Part shown: positions 37,703 through 49,761 of the stretch, in pieces | Layout of the letters: every line of letters starts with the position of its first letter | How positions within the stretch are numbered: the stretch's first letter is position 1 | DNA from: Blumeriella jaapii | Taxonomy: Eukaryota; Ascomycota; Leotiomycetes; Helotiales; Drepanopezizaceae | Reading direction: 5' to 3' | NCBI GenBank assembly: GCA_009599575.1 | Contig: VWND01000011.1 | Span: 186,001-250,000, forward strand | Length of the DNA stretch: 64,000 bases | Program-made: the position numbers and the translations under genes | The notes under the pieces: model-generated | Told to the model about the DNA's origin: nothing | Databases searched by the model: none | What the model saw: the letters and a program-made list of their open reading frames with translations, nothing else

Positions 37703-40700
37703 ATGGCGTTTCGTGGAATCTCATAGACTTTGGGGGAATCAGGTCAATTCTAGGTCGTGGAATGGGCCCAACCGCTGATAGAGCTTCTGAATTTTTTAAT
37801 GTTTGGTACGCAAGACCGTGTTCCGTGTCCGTGTTCATCCAAACATGCTGTAGTCGAATCGGAGTAAGGCAAGCAATAAGAATTGCAAAAAGTGACTTGC
37901 TGTCCTCTCCTCCGAATGCGTCTAGATGTACTAAGATTCAAAAGGAAAAGCCATGTCGGGTAAGATGGTTTGCTACATTGAGACTGGGGACTCTTGGGAA
38001 GGATTTGTTGCTTGTTTTGTGCACACCAACCTACTCCCATCCCTCCTTCCTGCGAGATCCCATTCTACCAATAAAGCGACCTTTTCACTTCCCAATTCTT
38101 CAAGCTTTCTCTTGTATCCTAAACCGTTGCATGGGCGCCGGCCGGCAAAGGCAAGGGCCCAGGTCAAGGTCAACCGTGAACGAAACGAACAGCTTACTTA
38201 TACTGTACTGTACATACCAACCTAATAGGCAGATAAGCTAACACCGCACTATCGGGCATAATGAGCTAGCTTGGTATAGCAAGTTGTGTAGAAAACCGGG
38301 TTATATCTTTGCAGTGATAACTGAAGGAGAGACTTCTGACAGTGATTTTGCTGGGCGCGAGGGGGGGGTGTTTTTGTATGCTTGGGAATCAGTACCTTAC
38401 TTTTACCAAACACCTCTGGGTTTTACGTACATATGTACATAGGTACGTAGGTATGTAGCTATCCTGAAGAATGCTACTTTTGGTTGATTTCTGCCCCACT
38501 GCATAAGGCAGAGAGAAACAAAGCAGGGACGAAATCCAGCACCGTACATACTATATATACAGTGCTCGGTCCGTTCTCGACCTAACGCCAATTCTGATGA
38601 CTCTGGGTACAGTACAGTAAGTGGACAAAGCCGGTTTCCGGATTCCGCACCTTTTCACAAAAAGGCACGTATCCTGCCTGCGTTCTGCTGTTTGCTCTGC
38701 GTTAGCCAAGTTCCCAACATGGTGGTGCTGGATGGAACAAGGGAGTTGGTTACCTCCTGCTTCTCTCACGTACAGGTAGATGGGTTTGGGCTACAGGCCG
38801 AGAGAGAAACCAGCTAGCTGGCACTAAGTTAGGTGGTCGTTGTTTGTTTGTCTAATTAGTGAAGTCTCCAGCGGTGGGTTCCTGAGCAGGATGTTATGTA
38901 AATATGCTGGAGAAGCATGCTTACCTAGGTACGTACAACATGGCAGAAACACATCATTTGGATGCATCCTGTTGTACATATATACATAGGTACATACAGA
39001 CAGTATAGTGCGTAGGATTCGACAGCGACAGCGACAGCGACCGCAGTATCGACAGCACTCTCACTCTCGACAGCGGGTTAACCTAAGTAGGTAGGTACTG
39101 CACCACCCTCCTCCACTAAATAAGTAAGTCATCCATCATCATCTTGCCAGCCTTTTCAAACCGCTTTGCACACAGCCACAGGAACGACATCCCCCTCAGA
39201 ACGGAACCACGAAGCTCGCTCGCAGATCCACAGCCGCAAGTAAACGCAACTGCTTCACTGCACGCACGCACGCAGACAGGCATCCGAATGCTGTTGTTTT
39301 GTTGAGGTGTAAGGTGCCGCAAAGCTCCCATTCCAGACGGCGTCGCGACCAGCGTTTTATACCTAGATGGCATCGACGTCTCCGCCCCGCTTTTGGTTGC
39401 ATGCATGCACGTGTGTGTGTATGTGTGTGTATGACTTGGCGATTCGTGTACATTCACTGAATCTGTCCCGATTCTACTAGTACGTACGAGGTACCTTCCG
39501 TTTAGGAAGATGACTCGATCTTGACCCGTGCTCGGCTCGGCTCGGCTCGGCTCGGCTCGGCTCGGCTCCGCTCTACAACAAGCAGCTGCTCCGGCTCTTC
39601 ATTTTCGCCCGGTGAACCTCGCTCTCCCAGAACCCAGACCCCAGACCCCTGAGCCAGCCAGCCAGCCAGCTGCTCCCGGCTTTCAAAACCGCAGAAGCAG
39701 ACCGGCGGCGGCTCGCAGCCTCGCGGAAGTGCTGTACTGTACATCCGTATGTAGTACTGTACGGTGGGACTCATCGCGAAAGCCAAAGGTCACGCGGCAG
39801 TAAGGTTCCCAAGCGTAGCACTGTACCTACTGTATGTAGGTGCGGCTCCTAGCGACATGTCTGGTGAGGGAGGGGCACGCTTGGATCTGGTGTTCTACAT
39901 ATTGTATTGTACTGTACGCTCGGATGATTGATTACAGGCTTGGTTCTTTCTTTCTTTGTTTTTTCCTTCTATGCGATGGGATGCACTTGTGTGGTTTGAA
40001 GAAAAAAAAAAAAAAAAAAAAAAAAAACGCTAATGGAAAAGTGCAATGGGAGAAGGAAGTACAGTAGCTCGGTTTGTCTTTTTTTCTTTCTTTCTTTCTA
40101 AAGCATCATTTGAGCCTAATAAAAGTGAAAAAAAAAAAAGGTCAACCAACCCATTGTTATTGATCAAGCCGCTAAGTGATGTTAATTATTGGCTACCTAC
40201 CTACCTACCTATGGCAACAGAGAACGAACGAACACCAAGCGAACCCAAGCAACAAGCTGGTTCTGCCACATCGCCAACAGCCAAGCGCGCCAAACTTTTC
40301 TTCTTCTTCTTCTTTTTCTCTTGATCAAGTATACACATCAGTTAGTTGTTAAAAGATACACGACGTCAACTGCCGTGGGTTTGTTAAGAATATATCAAGC
40401 AAAAGAAAAATAAAATCCCGCCACGGTCAGTCAGGAAGCGCCATTCATTCCCCACCCAGCTTACGCAAGCATCGGAATATATATATATATACATACATTT
40501 TTTTTTGCAAATCTGGAATAAAGCGATCCACGAACAGATTAACCTGTGACTCGGCCGACCCCGCTCGACGACAAAGAGACCAATAAAGAGAATCCGCTGG
40601 CGACGACTCGCTGCGGAGCGAGAGCAGGAACGTGCGAAAGCGGCTTCCAGCAAATCTATTTTTTATTTTTTAATTTTAATTTTTTCTTGAATGAAAGAAA

Positions 40701-41872
40701 GACAGCGGTCGAGTCCCAAACGCCTCGATCGTCGTCGACCACAGCCTACCTACCTTATCTGATTGATATCTGCGGCCTGCTACGACGACCCACGACCCAC
40801 GAACCCCGAGGCCAGTCCGCGGTGGCCAAGCAAAGGACAGCCGTGGACCCGGCCGAGGTGTTTGGTTCCCAGATCTTCAGTTGGTTTTCTCTATATCCTA
40901 TATCCTAGGTAGGTACTGTACATAAGAGCGGAGTCGGTATGACCAAGTAGCGCCTGCCGCTGCTGGAGTAAATCAGCAGCGCCGCAGAGCCTCTCTTCTC
41001 TCCCCACCTCCCCACCTCCCCTCAAAACACCCACCTTCATTCCGTCCTGCTTGCCGGGTCTGTATCCGAATCTGGACCTGTGGTGAATGAAGTCGACGAA
41101 ACAGAAACATTCAAAGTAACGGCGGAACGAGTCAGTCGTCGTTGGTGGGAAGCGCATTGCAGATGACCTTTTCCTCGATAGAATAGGTAAAAACGCGAAT
41201 TTAGAGACGGGCACGGCTTTGGAGACCGGGTTGGAGACCGGGGCCGGGACGAGCTTGATATTGGTGTATTTGCGTGTGCGTGTGTGAGTGCTGCTTGGTC
41301 ATGGTGTGCGCAGCGGAACAGGCCTGCTACGGCGTGATCATACCTACCTCTATCTGATTGTGTCATGCTGGTGTTCGGAGTTTGATGCCATCTAATGGAA
41401 AGACCATATTCCGAGATCTACCCACGCAGACTTGGATGATATTCGTCTTGGCGTCACTTTTATCATTCAGTCACGGTGGCAGTGTCAAGGTGCCGTGTTC
41501 AGTTTTAGAAGGCCTATTTTGTATTTTGCACGTTTCGACCTATCATGTCATCAAGGACCCCTAGCAAAGACCTTGCAACAAAGCAATTATCTCAGCTCCA
41601 GCCAAAGGCTAGCTAGATAACCATTCCATCGCTCGTTAGCTCAATATGCTCTCAGAGAGAAACAAATGTGGACCCCCCAGATGAGGTTAGTCGCGCTCGT
41701 ATCATACCCATGCCGTAAACCCTCTCCCTTTCCATCATGATTTCGATCGAGCAGAAGTGAGCGCGAGGAAAGAGAAATATGACAAGCGGGTGTTCACGCG
41801 AAACCCCCCCATTACCATAGATCCTTTGTACGCTGCTCCTTTGCATCGATCAGAGATCGGAGGAGGGAAGAT
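37703..41872. other. 4.2 kb gene desert
   Basis: No open frame shows a conserved motif. It contains TACTGTAC copies (38206, 38611, 39733-39765, 40913), AGCGAC hexamers (39026-39042), CTCGG repeats (39531-39565), CCAG repeats (39655-39670), an A-run (40001-40027) and ATATAT (40478-40490). The last ~200 bp are the 3' flank of the GPI-protein gene. Confidence 0.6.
39531..39565. repeat. CTCGG x 7 tandem repeat
   Basis: Seven perfect copies of CTCGG in gene-free sequence. Confidence 0.95.
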
Positions 41873-42925
41873 TTATCCGAAGAGGTAGGCACCAACAGCG
41901 ACGAGAACAAGGCTGATGGCTGGGGCGGCGACACCGGCAGCTCCACTCACGCTCTGGGTAGAGCTTGGAATGGGGACAGCCGATGTGATCGACGTGTTGA
42001 TGGTTGGGGTGATGAAAGTCGTGGATGTAGCGGTAATGGGGGTGGGGATGGAGGTGTTGTAGTTGACCTGCGTGGTTGATGGAACGTAGACGGGAACCTC
42101 TGGAGTTGGGACGGTGGACAGAGAGAGCACCGCAGTGGAACCAATAGTGACGGTGATCTGATATCATCATTAGCATCGATTGTGATAAGCCTCGATCTGG
42201 GACAGGGAAACCTACATCAGCGCTAGTGAACACGGCGCTTGTGACATCGCTGGACGATGGGACACCTGGAACAGCGGGGCTGGTTGGAACCTCAGCAGAG
42301 CTGGTGGGAACCTCAGCCGAGCTGGTGGGAACCTCAGCCGAGCTGGTGGGAGCCTCAGCAGAGCTGGTGGGAACCTCAGCCGAGCTGACGGGAACCTCAG
42401 CCGAGCTGGTTGGAGCAGCAGCTGATGAGGTTGGAGTAGCAGCAGGGGAGCTTGGGATCTCAACCGCCGAGCTTGGAGTAGCAGCAGGGGAGCTTGGAAT
42501 CTCAACCGCCGAGCTTGGGACCGCAGCGGACGAGCTGGAAGCCGAACTCTCCACGACCGGGGTGACGGGGTAGGTGGGAGTGACGACTGGGTAGGCCGGG
42601 GTTGGGGTGGTCTCGCAGATGGTGGTGCTGAAGGTGGTCAAGACGGTGATGCTCCCTCCGATGCAGTCTGCGGAGTCCCGTTTAGCAGAAAGACGCGTTT
42701 GCGGGAAGCTGACGGTGGGGAGGGAAGAAAAGGGCGGCCCGAAGGCGCTCCTCGACCTCGCGCGTAGGAGAGAGAAGAGAAGAGGAGGGGATACACACCG
42801 GTGTGGGTGGTCTCGCAGTGGACGACCGTGACCGTGGTGGTCTCCGAGACCACTTGGGTTGCCGTGGTGGCCAGCGCCAAAGAGGCCAGATGGGCGACGG
42901 CGACGGCGGCGATTGAGATACGCAT
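41873..42925 (-). CDS. GPI-anchored Ser/Thr/Pro-rich cell-wall protein
   Basis: A secreted, probably heavily O-glycosylated wall or membrane protein. Exons 42925-42799, 42667-42216 and 42157-41873 (introns 131 and 58 nt) close to 287 aa. Residues 1-19 (MRISIAAVAVAHLASLALA) form a signal peptide. A small cysteine-bearing N-terminal region (TVTVVHCETT, DCIGGSITVLTTF, TICETTPTP) is followed by repeats of EVPTSSA/EIPSSPA, then a Thr/Ser/Ile stretch. The C terminus SGAAGVAAPAISLVLVAVGA plus YLFG is a classic GPI signal with a small-residue omega site. The near-identical 24-nt repeat units (about 42280-42520) suggest length variation between strains. No enzyme domain is visible; it may be structural or adhesive. 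Confidence 0.85.
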
Positions 42926-43737
42926 CTTGTCGGTTGGACGGGCTGCGGCGTGAGATTGTTGGCGTGAGGGATGAAGGTCTGATACGAGTGGGATCACGGA
43001 GATGGAAGAGATTGATTTCGTATCGAGGGTGGGGGAAAACGAGTGTGAGTGATGTCGAGGGTGGAGGAGGAGAGGAGGAGAGAGGAAGAGAAGTTGGAGG
43101 GTGGTGGGAAATCGGTTTATGAGGTGCGAAAGCACGCTAGTGGAAGCAGCAACAACGTGAAGTCACGCGACCACGAGGCCAACGGGCCCAGCAGCGAGGG
43201 GATTCCGCGATGCGCGACTGTGTGGCGGGCGACATGGCAGCCGCGCACGGGAAAGGGGGCCAGTTTCATCGCGCAAGAAGTTCCCACATGCATCGAAACG
43301 GGTAGGCACGCTTCCTTGGGCGTGACTTGGGCGCCGAGCAGACGCAGACTGGCACCGCTCTTCTCATCTCATCACTGGGGTCTGGGTCGACACAGGAGTT
43401 TTTGTACTTGATTGATTTGACTTGACTTGAGTTGCCTCGACTTGCCTTACCTTGCCTTGCCTTGACCTGCCTTGCCTTGCCTTGCCTCGAGTGGCCTGCT
43501 CCTTCCGCGCCCCACTCCCACGGGTCCTCGCAGCTTCCCCGGTAACACCATCTCCCGTGCCCGCGGAAGCGCCAATCCCAGGCGCTGCTTTTGCCGACGG
43601 AGCTTCTGAGGGGCCGAAGGCGAGCCAGGTCAGGTACAGACAGTACAGGACAGTACCAAGTGGTATCGTACCGCCTACCTTCCTGTTCGGGAATCTCGTA
43701 TTTGGGATTTGAGGGACTTCGCTTGCATAGATCGTCG

Positions 43738-44605
43738 CAGGTGTAGTAGTGGTCGTGGTAGTGGTCGTGGTCGTGGTCGTGGTAGTGGTAGTGGTCATGG
43801 TAGTGGTCGTGGTCGTGGTAGTGGTAGTGGTCATGGTAGTAGTAGTGGTGGTGGTGGTGGTGGTCGTGGTAGTAGTAGTAGTAGCAGTAGTGGCAGTAGC
43901 AGCAGCAATAGTAGTATCAGTATAGTAGTATCAGTAATAGTAGGAGGAGTAGTAGTAGTGGTGGTGGTGGTAGTAGTAGCAGTAGTCGCAGTAGTAGCAG
44001 TAGTAGCAGCAATAGTAGTATCAGTATAGTAGTATCAGTAATAGTCGTAGCAGTAATAGTAGTATCAGTAATAGTAGTAGCAGTAATAGTAGTAGCAGTA
44101 ACAGTAGTAGCAGTAACAGTAGTAGCAGTAATAGTAGTAGCAGTAATAGTAGTAGCAGTAATAGTAGTAGCAGTAATAGTAGTATCAGTAATAGTAGGAG
44201 CAGTAATAGTAGTAGCAGTAATAGTAGTAGCAGTAATAGTAGTATCAGTAATAGTAGGAGGAGTAGTAGTGGTAGTGGTAGTAATAATAGTAGTAAATAG
44301 CAGTAACAGTAATAGTAGTAGTGGCAGCAGTAATAGTCGTAGTAGCAGCATTAGTAGTATCAGTGATAGTAGGAGGAGGAGTAGTGGTCGTGGTAGTAAT
44401 AATAGTAGTAATAGCAGTAGTAGTAGCAGTAGTAGTATCAGCAGTAGTAGTAGCAGTAGTAGTATCAGCAGTAGTAGTAGCAGTAGTAGTATCAGTATTA
44501 GTAGTATCAGTAATAGTAGTAGTAGTAGTAGTAGCAATAGTAGTAGTAGTAGTGGTAGTGGTAATAGTAGTAGTAGCAGTAGCAGTAATGATAATATTGA
44601 TGATC
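43738..44605. repeat. 870-bp trinucleotide block (TAGTAGTAGCAGTAA and related)
   Basis: Starts as GTGGTCGTGGTAGTGGT variants, then becomes a 15-bp higher-order unit AGTAGTAGCAGTAAT repeated many times (44040-44270), then AGTAGTAGCAGT triplets. It yields long open frames in several frames (Ser-Ser-Ser-Asn, Val-Val-Val, Leu-Leu-Leu, Thr-Ile-Thr), none with a non-repeat domain. Confidence 0.95.
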
Positions 44606-45321
44606 CTTGAACAGCTGCCAGCGACAGGCTACCGTTCGACGACCGCGCAAGAGCTACGGAGACCTCCTCGCGATGGAACCACATCTGCCAGACGACCCCG
44701 AAGACCGTGCAAAGACGCTTGGCTTGGTTCGCTGCCGCGCGCGGCCGTTCGTCAGAAAAAGGGTAGAAGTCCTGATCCATCGATCGCGTGATAGCGCGAA
44801 GAGAAGGACGGCCCAGCAAAGGCCCGGGCCGTCATTCCACACGCCACACCCGACATGCCAAGCCCGAAACAAGGCGTTCGCTTCGGGAAAGGTCAACCCT
44901 CGAAATGCACCCGTGATCCTGTCCTGTGCGGCGCAACATGTCTGCTTTGTCATCTCATCTCACACACCCTCCGAGAGTGCTCCCACAAGCCAAGCCAAGC
45001 CACATGTCCCGTCGAGCAGACATCCGTCTAAGCCACTCACTCCATGAATCGATGGCCCGACCTACCGTATCTCGGAAACATCGGCGGGCCTCGGGCCGAA
45101 CAAGAACATCCCCTCATCAGGTACGAGACCGCCCGATCAACGAATCATGAACATCCTTCGACCCAACAAACGAATCATGACCATCATTCCACCCAACACC
45201 GCCCGATTCTGCTGAGGCTCACGAGGGGTTGAGGCGCTTGCCGCACTCGGCGTGAAGCGCGGCGGCGAGGATGGGAAGACTTGGGATCCCTTAACCTTAA
45301 TACTTTATACTTAGACTTATC

Positions 45322-45408
45322 GCTCCCGGCTGCGGACGTGCGGTTCTGCGCCAGGCGGATCCCCGCGACCAAACCCAACGCGCGTTCGCCGAGTCGCATC
45401 TTCCCCAG
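45322..45408 (+). pseudogene. citrate synthase gene fragment
   Basis: An 87-nt stretch reads APGCGRAVLRQADPRDQTQR followed by AFAESHLPQ, matching the active-site region [20 protein letters not shown] + TFAESHLPH of the intact citrate synthase at about 35250-35336. By eye roughly three quarters of the bases agree, with blocks such as TTCGCCGAGTCGCATCT identical. The catalytic His of GHAV is replaced by Arg. Neither flank continues the match, so it is a relic of a duplicated or transposed gene piece rather than an enzyme. The frame stays open to 45453 by chance. Confidence 0.7.
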
Positions 45409-46028
45409 AAATACCGAGTCCGGCACGAGCGTGCTCCTCCAGCCCGGGACGTGGCGGGTGAATAGGGGCGCTGCGCGAGCGATCGGGGTGCGGGGTGGTG
45501 AACGAGTGTGGTTAAAATAAGAAAGCGAGAGAAAAGCAAAAATACGCTGCTGCTGCGCCAACACGTCGCTCGGCTGCTGCACCTTGGCGCCAGCCGGCGT
45601 CGGGAAAACAAACACATCGATGCACGGCGCGTGGGATCGCAAGAACGCGGTGTTGGATGTTGGATGTGGGATGTGGGATATGGGATCCGCCGGAGGTCGT
45701 CGAACCCGCAGTCAACGACATCCACGATTCAAGGCCGACAGCCACGGCCGGACATCATGCGACGCGGCGAGAAGACCCCTGTGCGTGTATCCCCTACTCC
45801 TCCATGGCATTGGCAACCCACCATGTTTAGCGGTCGTGGTGCGTGGAAGCCAGGAGACGGCCGGACGGAAAAGAGCGGCTGCAAATAAGCCATTGTCCTC
45901 GGGGAGGTGAAGGGAAGTGAGGTGCTCCTTTCGTGAAGTGGGCTGCTTCGGCCCTCTTCAGTCCATTCAGTCCATCGAGCATGGCGGCCTATAACCGGCC
46001 CTCTCCAGTTCATCGACACATGGCGGGC

Positions 46029-46036
46029 TATAAAAG
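46029..46036 (+). promoter_or_regulatory. TATA box (TATAAAAG) of the carbonic anhydrase gene
   Basis: GGGCTATAAAAGCTGG lies 116 nt upstream of the ATG, an appropriate distance for a TATA element with a short 5' UTR. Confidence 0.5.
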
Positions 46037-46151
46037 CTGGGACTGTCCGCCCTTCTCCTTCGCATCATCCTCAGCACCACGGCCCTCGCTCGCTGCTCGA
46101 TGCTCCCATCACACTCTTGTTGCAACGATACTGCCGCTCTGCCTCTCAGCC

Positions 46152-47155
46152 ATGTTCTGCCATCTCGCCCTCCCCCTCGCCCTCGCCCTCGCCAGCTCGC
46201 GGGTCGCTGCTTGTCCCGAGCATGGTTTCCCAGGGCCAGGACAGCTCAACAAGAGAGCGGGTGGTGAGCTAGACTGGGCTTACGACGCGTCGTACAACTG
46301 GGGCATGCTCAACGAAAGTACGCATTTTCATCCCCCTCGCGTCTCCTCCAGCTCGCTAACAGCGTGCGCAGAGTACCGGCTCTGCCAAACCGGGACCAGG
46401 CAAAGCCCGATCCAACTGTTCTACTCGCATGGCCTGTCGCACGCGCACCTACCGTCGTTCGACGAAGCCTCCTACGCCGCCGTGCCCGGCGTGATGCAAA
46501 ACTGGGGGTGAGTCGTCCCTCGCGTCTTGCCCACCCCGAGATCCCCCCCCCCCCCCCCCCCCCTCTCGTCTCGGTGCCCTTCGGAAATGCCGCCTGACAC
46601 GAACACCAGATACGGGCCGGCCTTCAACGTCAACGGCTCGGCCCCGAACGCGCCCAGGCTGACGTACGACAACCAAACGCTCTACCTCAAGGGTCTCCAC
46701 GTCCACGCGCCGGCCGATCACACGGTGCAGGGCATCCGGTCCAAGGCCGAGCTGCACCTCGTCCACGGGGACGCCTCGGGCGCGAACAAGGGCGTCCTCG
46801 CGATCCGCATCGATCCCGGAAACGCCGAGAGCCCCTTTTTCGCCCAGCTGCTCCGCGCGGGCGGCGGGGGCCCGGCACGGCCGCCGACGCCGTGAGCGTC
46901 CCGCACTTCGACTCCCAGGCCACCGTGCCCATGACGCTCGACGTCGTCGATGCCCTCCGCGAGGTGTCCCTGTTCCGCGACGCCTGGACGTACGAGGGCA
47001 GCCTCACGAGCCCGCCGTGCACCGAGGGCCTGCGCTTCTGGGTCGCGCGCAACATCATGTACGTGAGCGTGGCCCAGATGCAGGCCATCCTGGCCGTGAG
47101 CACCTACAGCGCGCGCGAGGAGCAGCAGGTGTGGGAGCATAACATCGGCCTCTAG
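46152..47155 (+). CDS. secreted alpha carbonic anhydrase, frameshifted in this sequence
   Basis: Would hydrate CO2 to bicarbonate outside the cell. Exons 46152-46317, 46372-46507 and 46610-47155 (introns 54 and 102 nt, the second with a 21-C run). The signal peptide is MFCHLALPLALALASSRVAA. Family motifs: RLCQTGTRQSPIQL, the zinc ligands LHVH (H131, H133) and AELHLVH (H150), then SLTSPPCTEGLRFW. At the G5 run 46866-46870 (codon ~187) the frame breaks: upstream reads FFAQLLRAGGGG and hits a TGA at 46893-46895, whereas the conserved second half (DAVSVPHFDSQATVPM...) is in another frame. One extra G would join them and give 282 aa. The break may be a sequencing error in a homopolymer or a true recent pseudogene. 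Both halves keep all expected residues and no other stop. Confidence 0.8.
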
Positions 47156-47531
47156 CACGGCGGGCGGGGTGGCCGGTCCAGCCTTCGGCTCCATGGTACC
47201 GTGCCGTGGACGAGCATTGTCGCCGCACGGCACGAGTGCGACTGTAATGAGGAAGAAGCACTTTCCTGTTCCATCTTGTACATAATACATGATACATAAA
47301 TATCTACATACATAAATACATACATACATACATACATACATATCTCCCATCGCATCCCTCGACGCACGCAACCATTCTGCCGTAGCCTTCTCTCGTCCAG
47401 CCCGGTGCCCGAGGACTCCCTCCCGTGTCATGGACCGGCCGCGCGATGTTTTCCCCCGCCTCCTGACGCGGACTCCACGATGTGTGTGTGTGTGTGTGTG
47501 GACGCCGCCTCGACACCCCGACTGTACGTAG

Positions 47532-47532
47532 C

Positions 47533-47569
<37 letters not shown>
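47532..47569. repeat. (CAGA)n microsatellite, about 9 copies
   Basis: Perfect CAGA/GACA tetranucleotide repeat. Confidence 0.95.
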
Positions 47570-47571
<2 letters not shown>

Positions 47572-48171
47572 AGGGGTCGCCGCCGACCGAATTAAGTTAA
47601 GCGACCTGGAGTGCCGCCGGGACCAATCAGACCGCGCGGCTCTCCCCCACAGTGGGCGCCCGTGTCTGACTCTCTCTCCCTCTCCTCTCTCTCTATCTCC
47701 GCCCCCTTCAGGGTCTCGGGGAACGCAAAACACACACCCGCCCGCCATTCATTCAAACGGGGCAAGTCCCGTCTGTACAGTGCTGTACAGTACCCGACCA
47801 GAAAGCTTCACCTACAGCGAAGCGCCGGTGCCGATGCCGATGCCAGTCCAAGCTCCACGACAGACACAGTGCTAGTGCTGATCAGTAGGTAGGTATGTAC
47901 CTAGGTACCTTATTAGCTACCGTGCTGAACAAGAACAAATGGTACCTTAGCTACCTTAGGTACCTACCGTGCTGAACAACAATGCATGCATCAACAACAG
48001 ACAGACAGCCAGCCACGCTATAAACAGCCCTCCAGTTCAGTCCCGTCCCGTCCCGTCCCGTCCAGTACCGTACCTACCTACCTAGGTAGGTACACACAAC
48101 ACGTACCTACCTTACCCAGATAGCCTCGCGACCTTTTCCTCCCCAGCATCATCATCAACAACAGAACTTAA

Positions 48172-48173
<2 letters not shown>

Positions 48174-48203
<30 letters not shown>
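48174..48203. repeat. poly-C homopolymer (30 C)
   Basis: The longest homopolymer in the window, in gene-free DNA. Confidence 0.9.
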
Positions 48204-48205
<2 letters not shown>

Positions 48206-49761
48206 CATTGCTTGTTCGCGACACTCACTGAAACCCGGGTCCCCCGCCTCGGCCCCGCCCCGGCCCCGCCGCCGGTGACGCGAGCCCGGCTGCGGGATCG
48301 GCCGCGTCGCGCATAAGCATAAATCTCGGTGCGCCCCCCCGACCGGTTCGGCGGGTACGCACGCGTTTGACAGACCAGACTAGACCAGACAGACCAGACA
48401 GACCAGACTAGACTACCTATTCGTGGCCGGTGCCGTAGGCGGGCTTTATTTACCGACCAAGTATTGCGCATATCATATCACATATGTACATGCTTCCTTT
48501 CACTGACGGATATTCGCACACGGCGTAGCTAGCTGACAGCTGCAGTGGCTGTATGTACTGTACTGTACAGTATGTACATATATACAGTCAGCCACATGAC
48601 GGATTGCGTTCGGAGTCATCCAATCCAGTCCAGTCCAATCCAATCCAGTACAGTACTTGATATTTAACTCCTTAGCTGAGCTCCTCTTCCTCCCCCCCCC
48701 CTTGGGAGGGTCCTCGGAAGGCAGACAGGCAGCCTATCGGCTGCATTCCGCTCGCTAGACGTACTGTAAATCAACATACTACTTGTCGTGCATAGCTGAA
48801 TGTCGGTAGGAACCCTCACCGGAGGCTGGAACGTATGAATTGTATGCAGTAAGATGTTACTTGTATTGTTCTAAGTCTGACTGGCGAGCTCTCCGCAGAA
48901 GACGGAAGGTTCGGGCTCGCTTAGTCAGTCGCTCGGAAAAACTAGTCTCCGAGGAGGCTCATCATCACGTGACTACGAGCCTTTCCGAGCTCCAGGAACA
49001 TCTAACTACTGAAAGCGTACAGGAAGAATGAATCTGGAACAAATGAAATGAAAGGAAATAAAGGAATGTAAGTATAGCGCAACACTACTGCTACTGCTAC
49101 TACTACTACGACCGGTTCGGCGGTGCGATGTCCATGCTTCTCGCATTTGGCTTGGTCTTGGACGTGTTCGTTGCGTGTGGTATGCGGCCAGTACAGTACA
49201 ATATTTACGGTATGTACGGTATGTACGGCGTCGTTCACTACTACGAAAAATCGGCCGGCAACTTCGTAGAATGACAACCGCAACCCCGTTTGCCAAAACC
49301 ATCATCTGGATTTCTGAACAGCTATCGCACTAGCGCGTGCACGGGCTGACTGTTAGTCAGTGCTTACGTGTGCCTACTCTCCTCTTGCGAGACTGTTTCA
49401 CAACTCCTGAATTACGGCACACAACAACGGTGGTTTCTCAACAGAACTGTAGTTTCTATTCTAGGGGGTTTTCTCCGGTCGGTAAAAGAACTTGTGCGCC
49501 AGGGGTATGAAGTGGTACTAGGAATGAACAAAACAACAGTCCAGAGCCTGTTTTTTCCGCTCGCTATGCTGCGGCCAACCTCAATCTTGGAGGTAGGGCG
49601 CCAAATGGATCACGTTAGAGAAGTAATTGCTTAGCATCTCCAAAAACCTGTCGGGCGACGTACATCCCCAGACGTGTGATGGCGATACGAACGCGTAGGA
49701 AGCAGCACCCTTCACCAGACGACCACCAACAAAGTGCAATGATCGCTCATAGATCATCGTT

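Larger units (their letters stand above)
42926..46151. other. intergenic region with trinucleotide block and citrate-synthase fragment
   Basis: It contains CTTGCCTTGC repeats (43430-43500), the long GTA/GTG repeat block (43738-44605), a citrate-synthase-like relic (45322-45408), GGATGTTGGATGTGGGAT repeats (45650-45690) and the carbonic anhydrase promoter. No intact gene seen. Confidence 0.6.
47156..49761. other. 2.6 kb intergenic region rich in simple repeats
   Basis: CATA repeats (47304-47340), TG repeats (47479-47500), GACA repeats, GTCCC repeats (48041-48063), a 30-C run and ACCTACCTAGGTAGGT palindromes (48070-48092) occur here. No gene seen; the right end is the PMA1 3' flank. Confidence 0.6.

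Noticed and set aside
43917..44819. 300-codon minus-strand frame rich in Leu and Thr-Ile repeats
   Set aside because: Produced entirely by the trinucleotide block; the adjoining non-repeat ends show no domain or splice sites.
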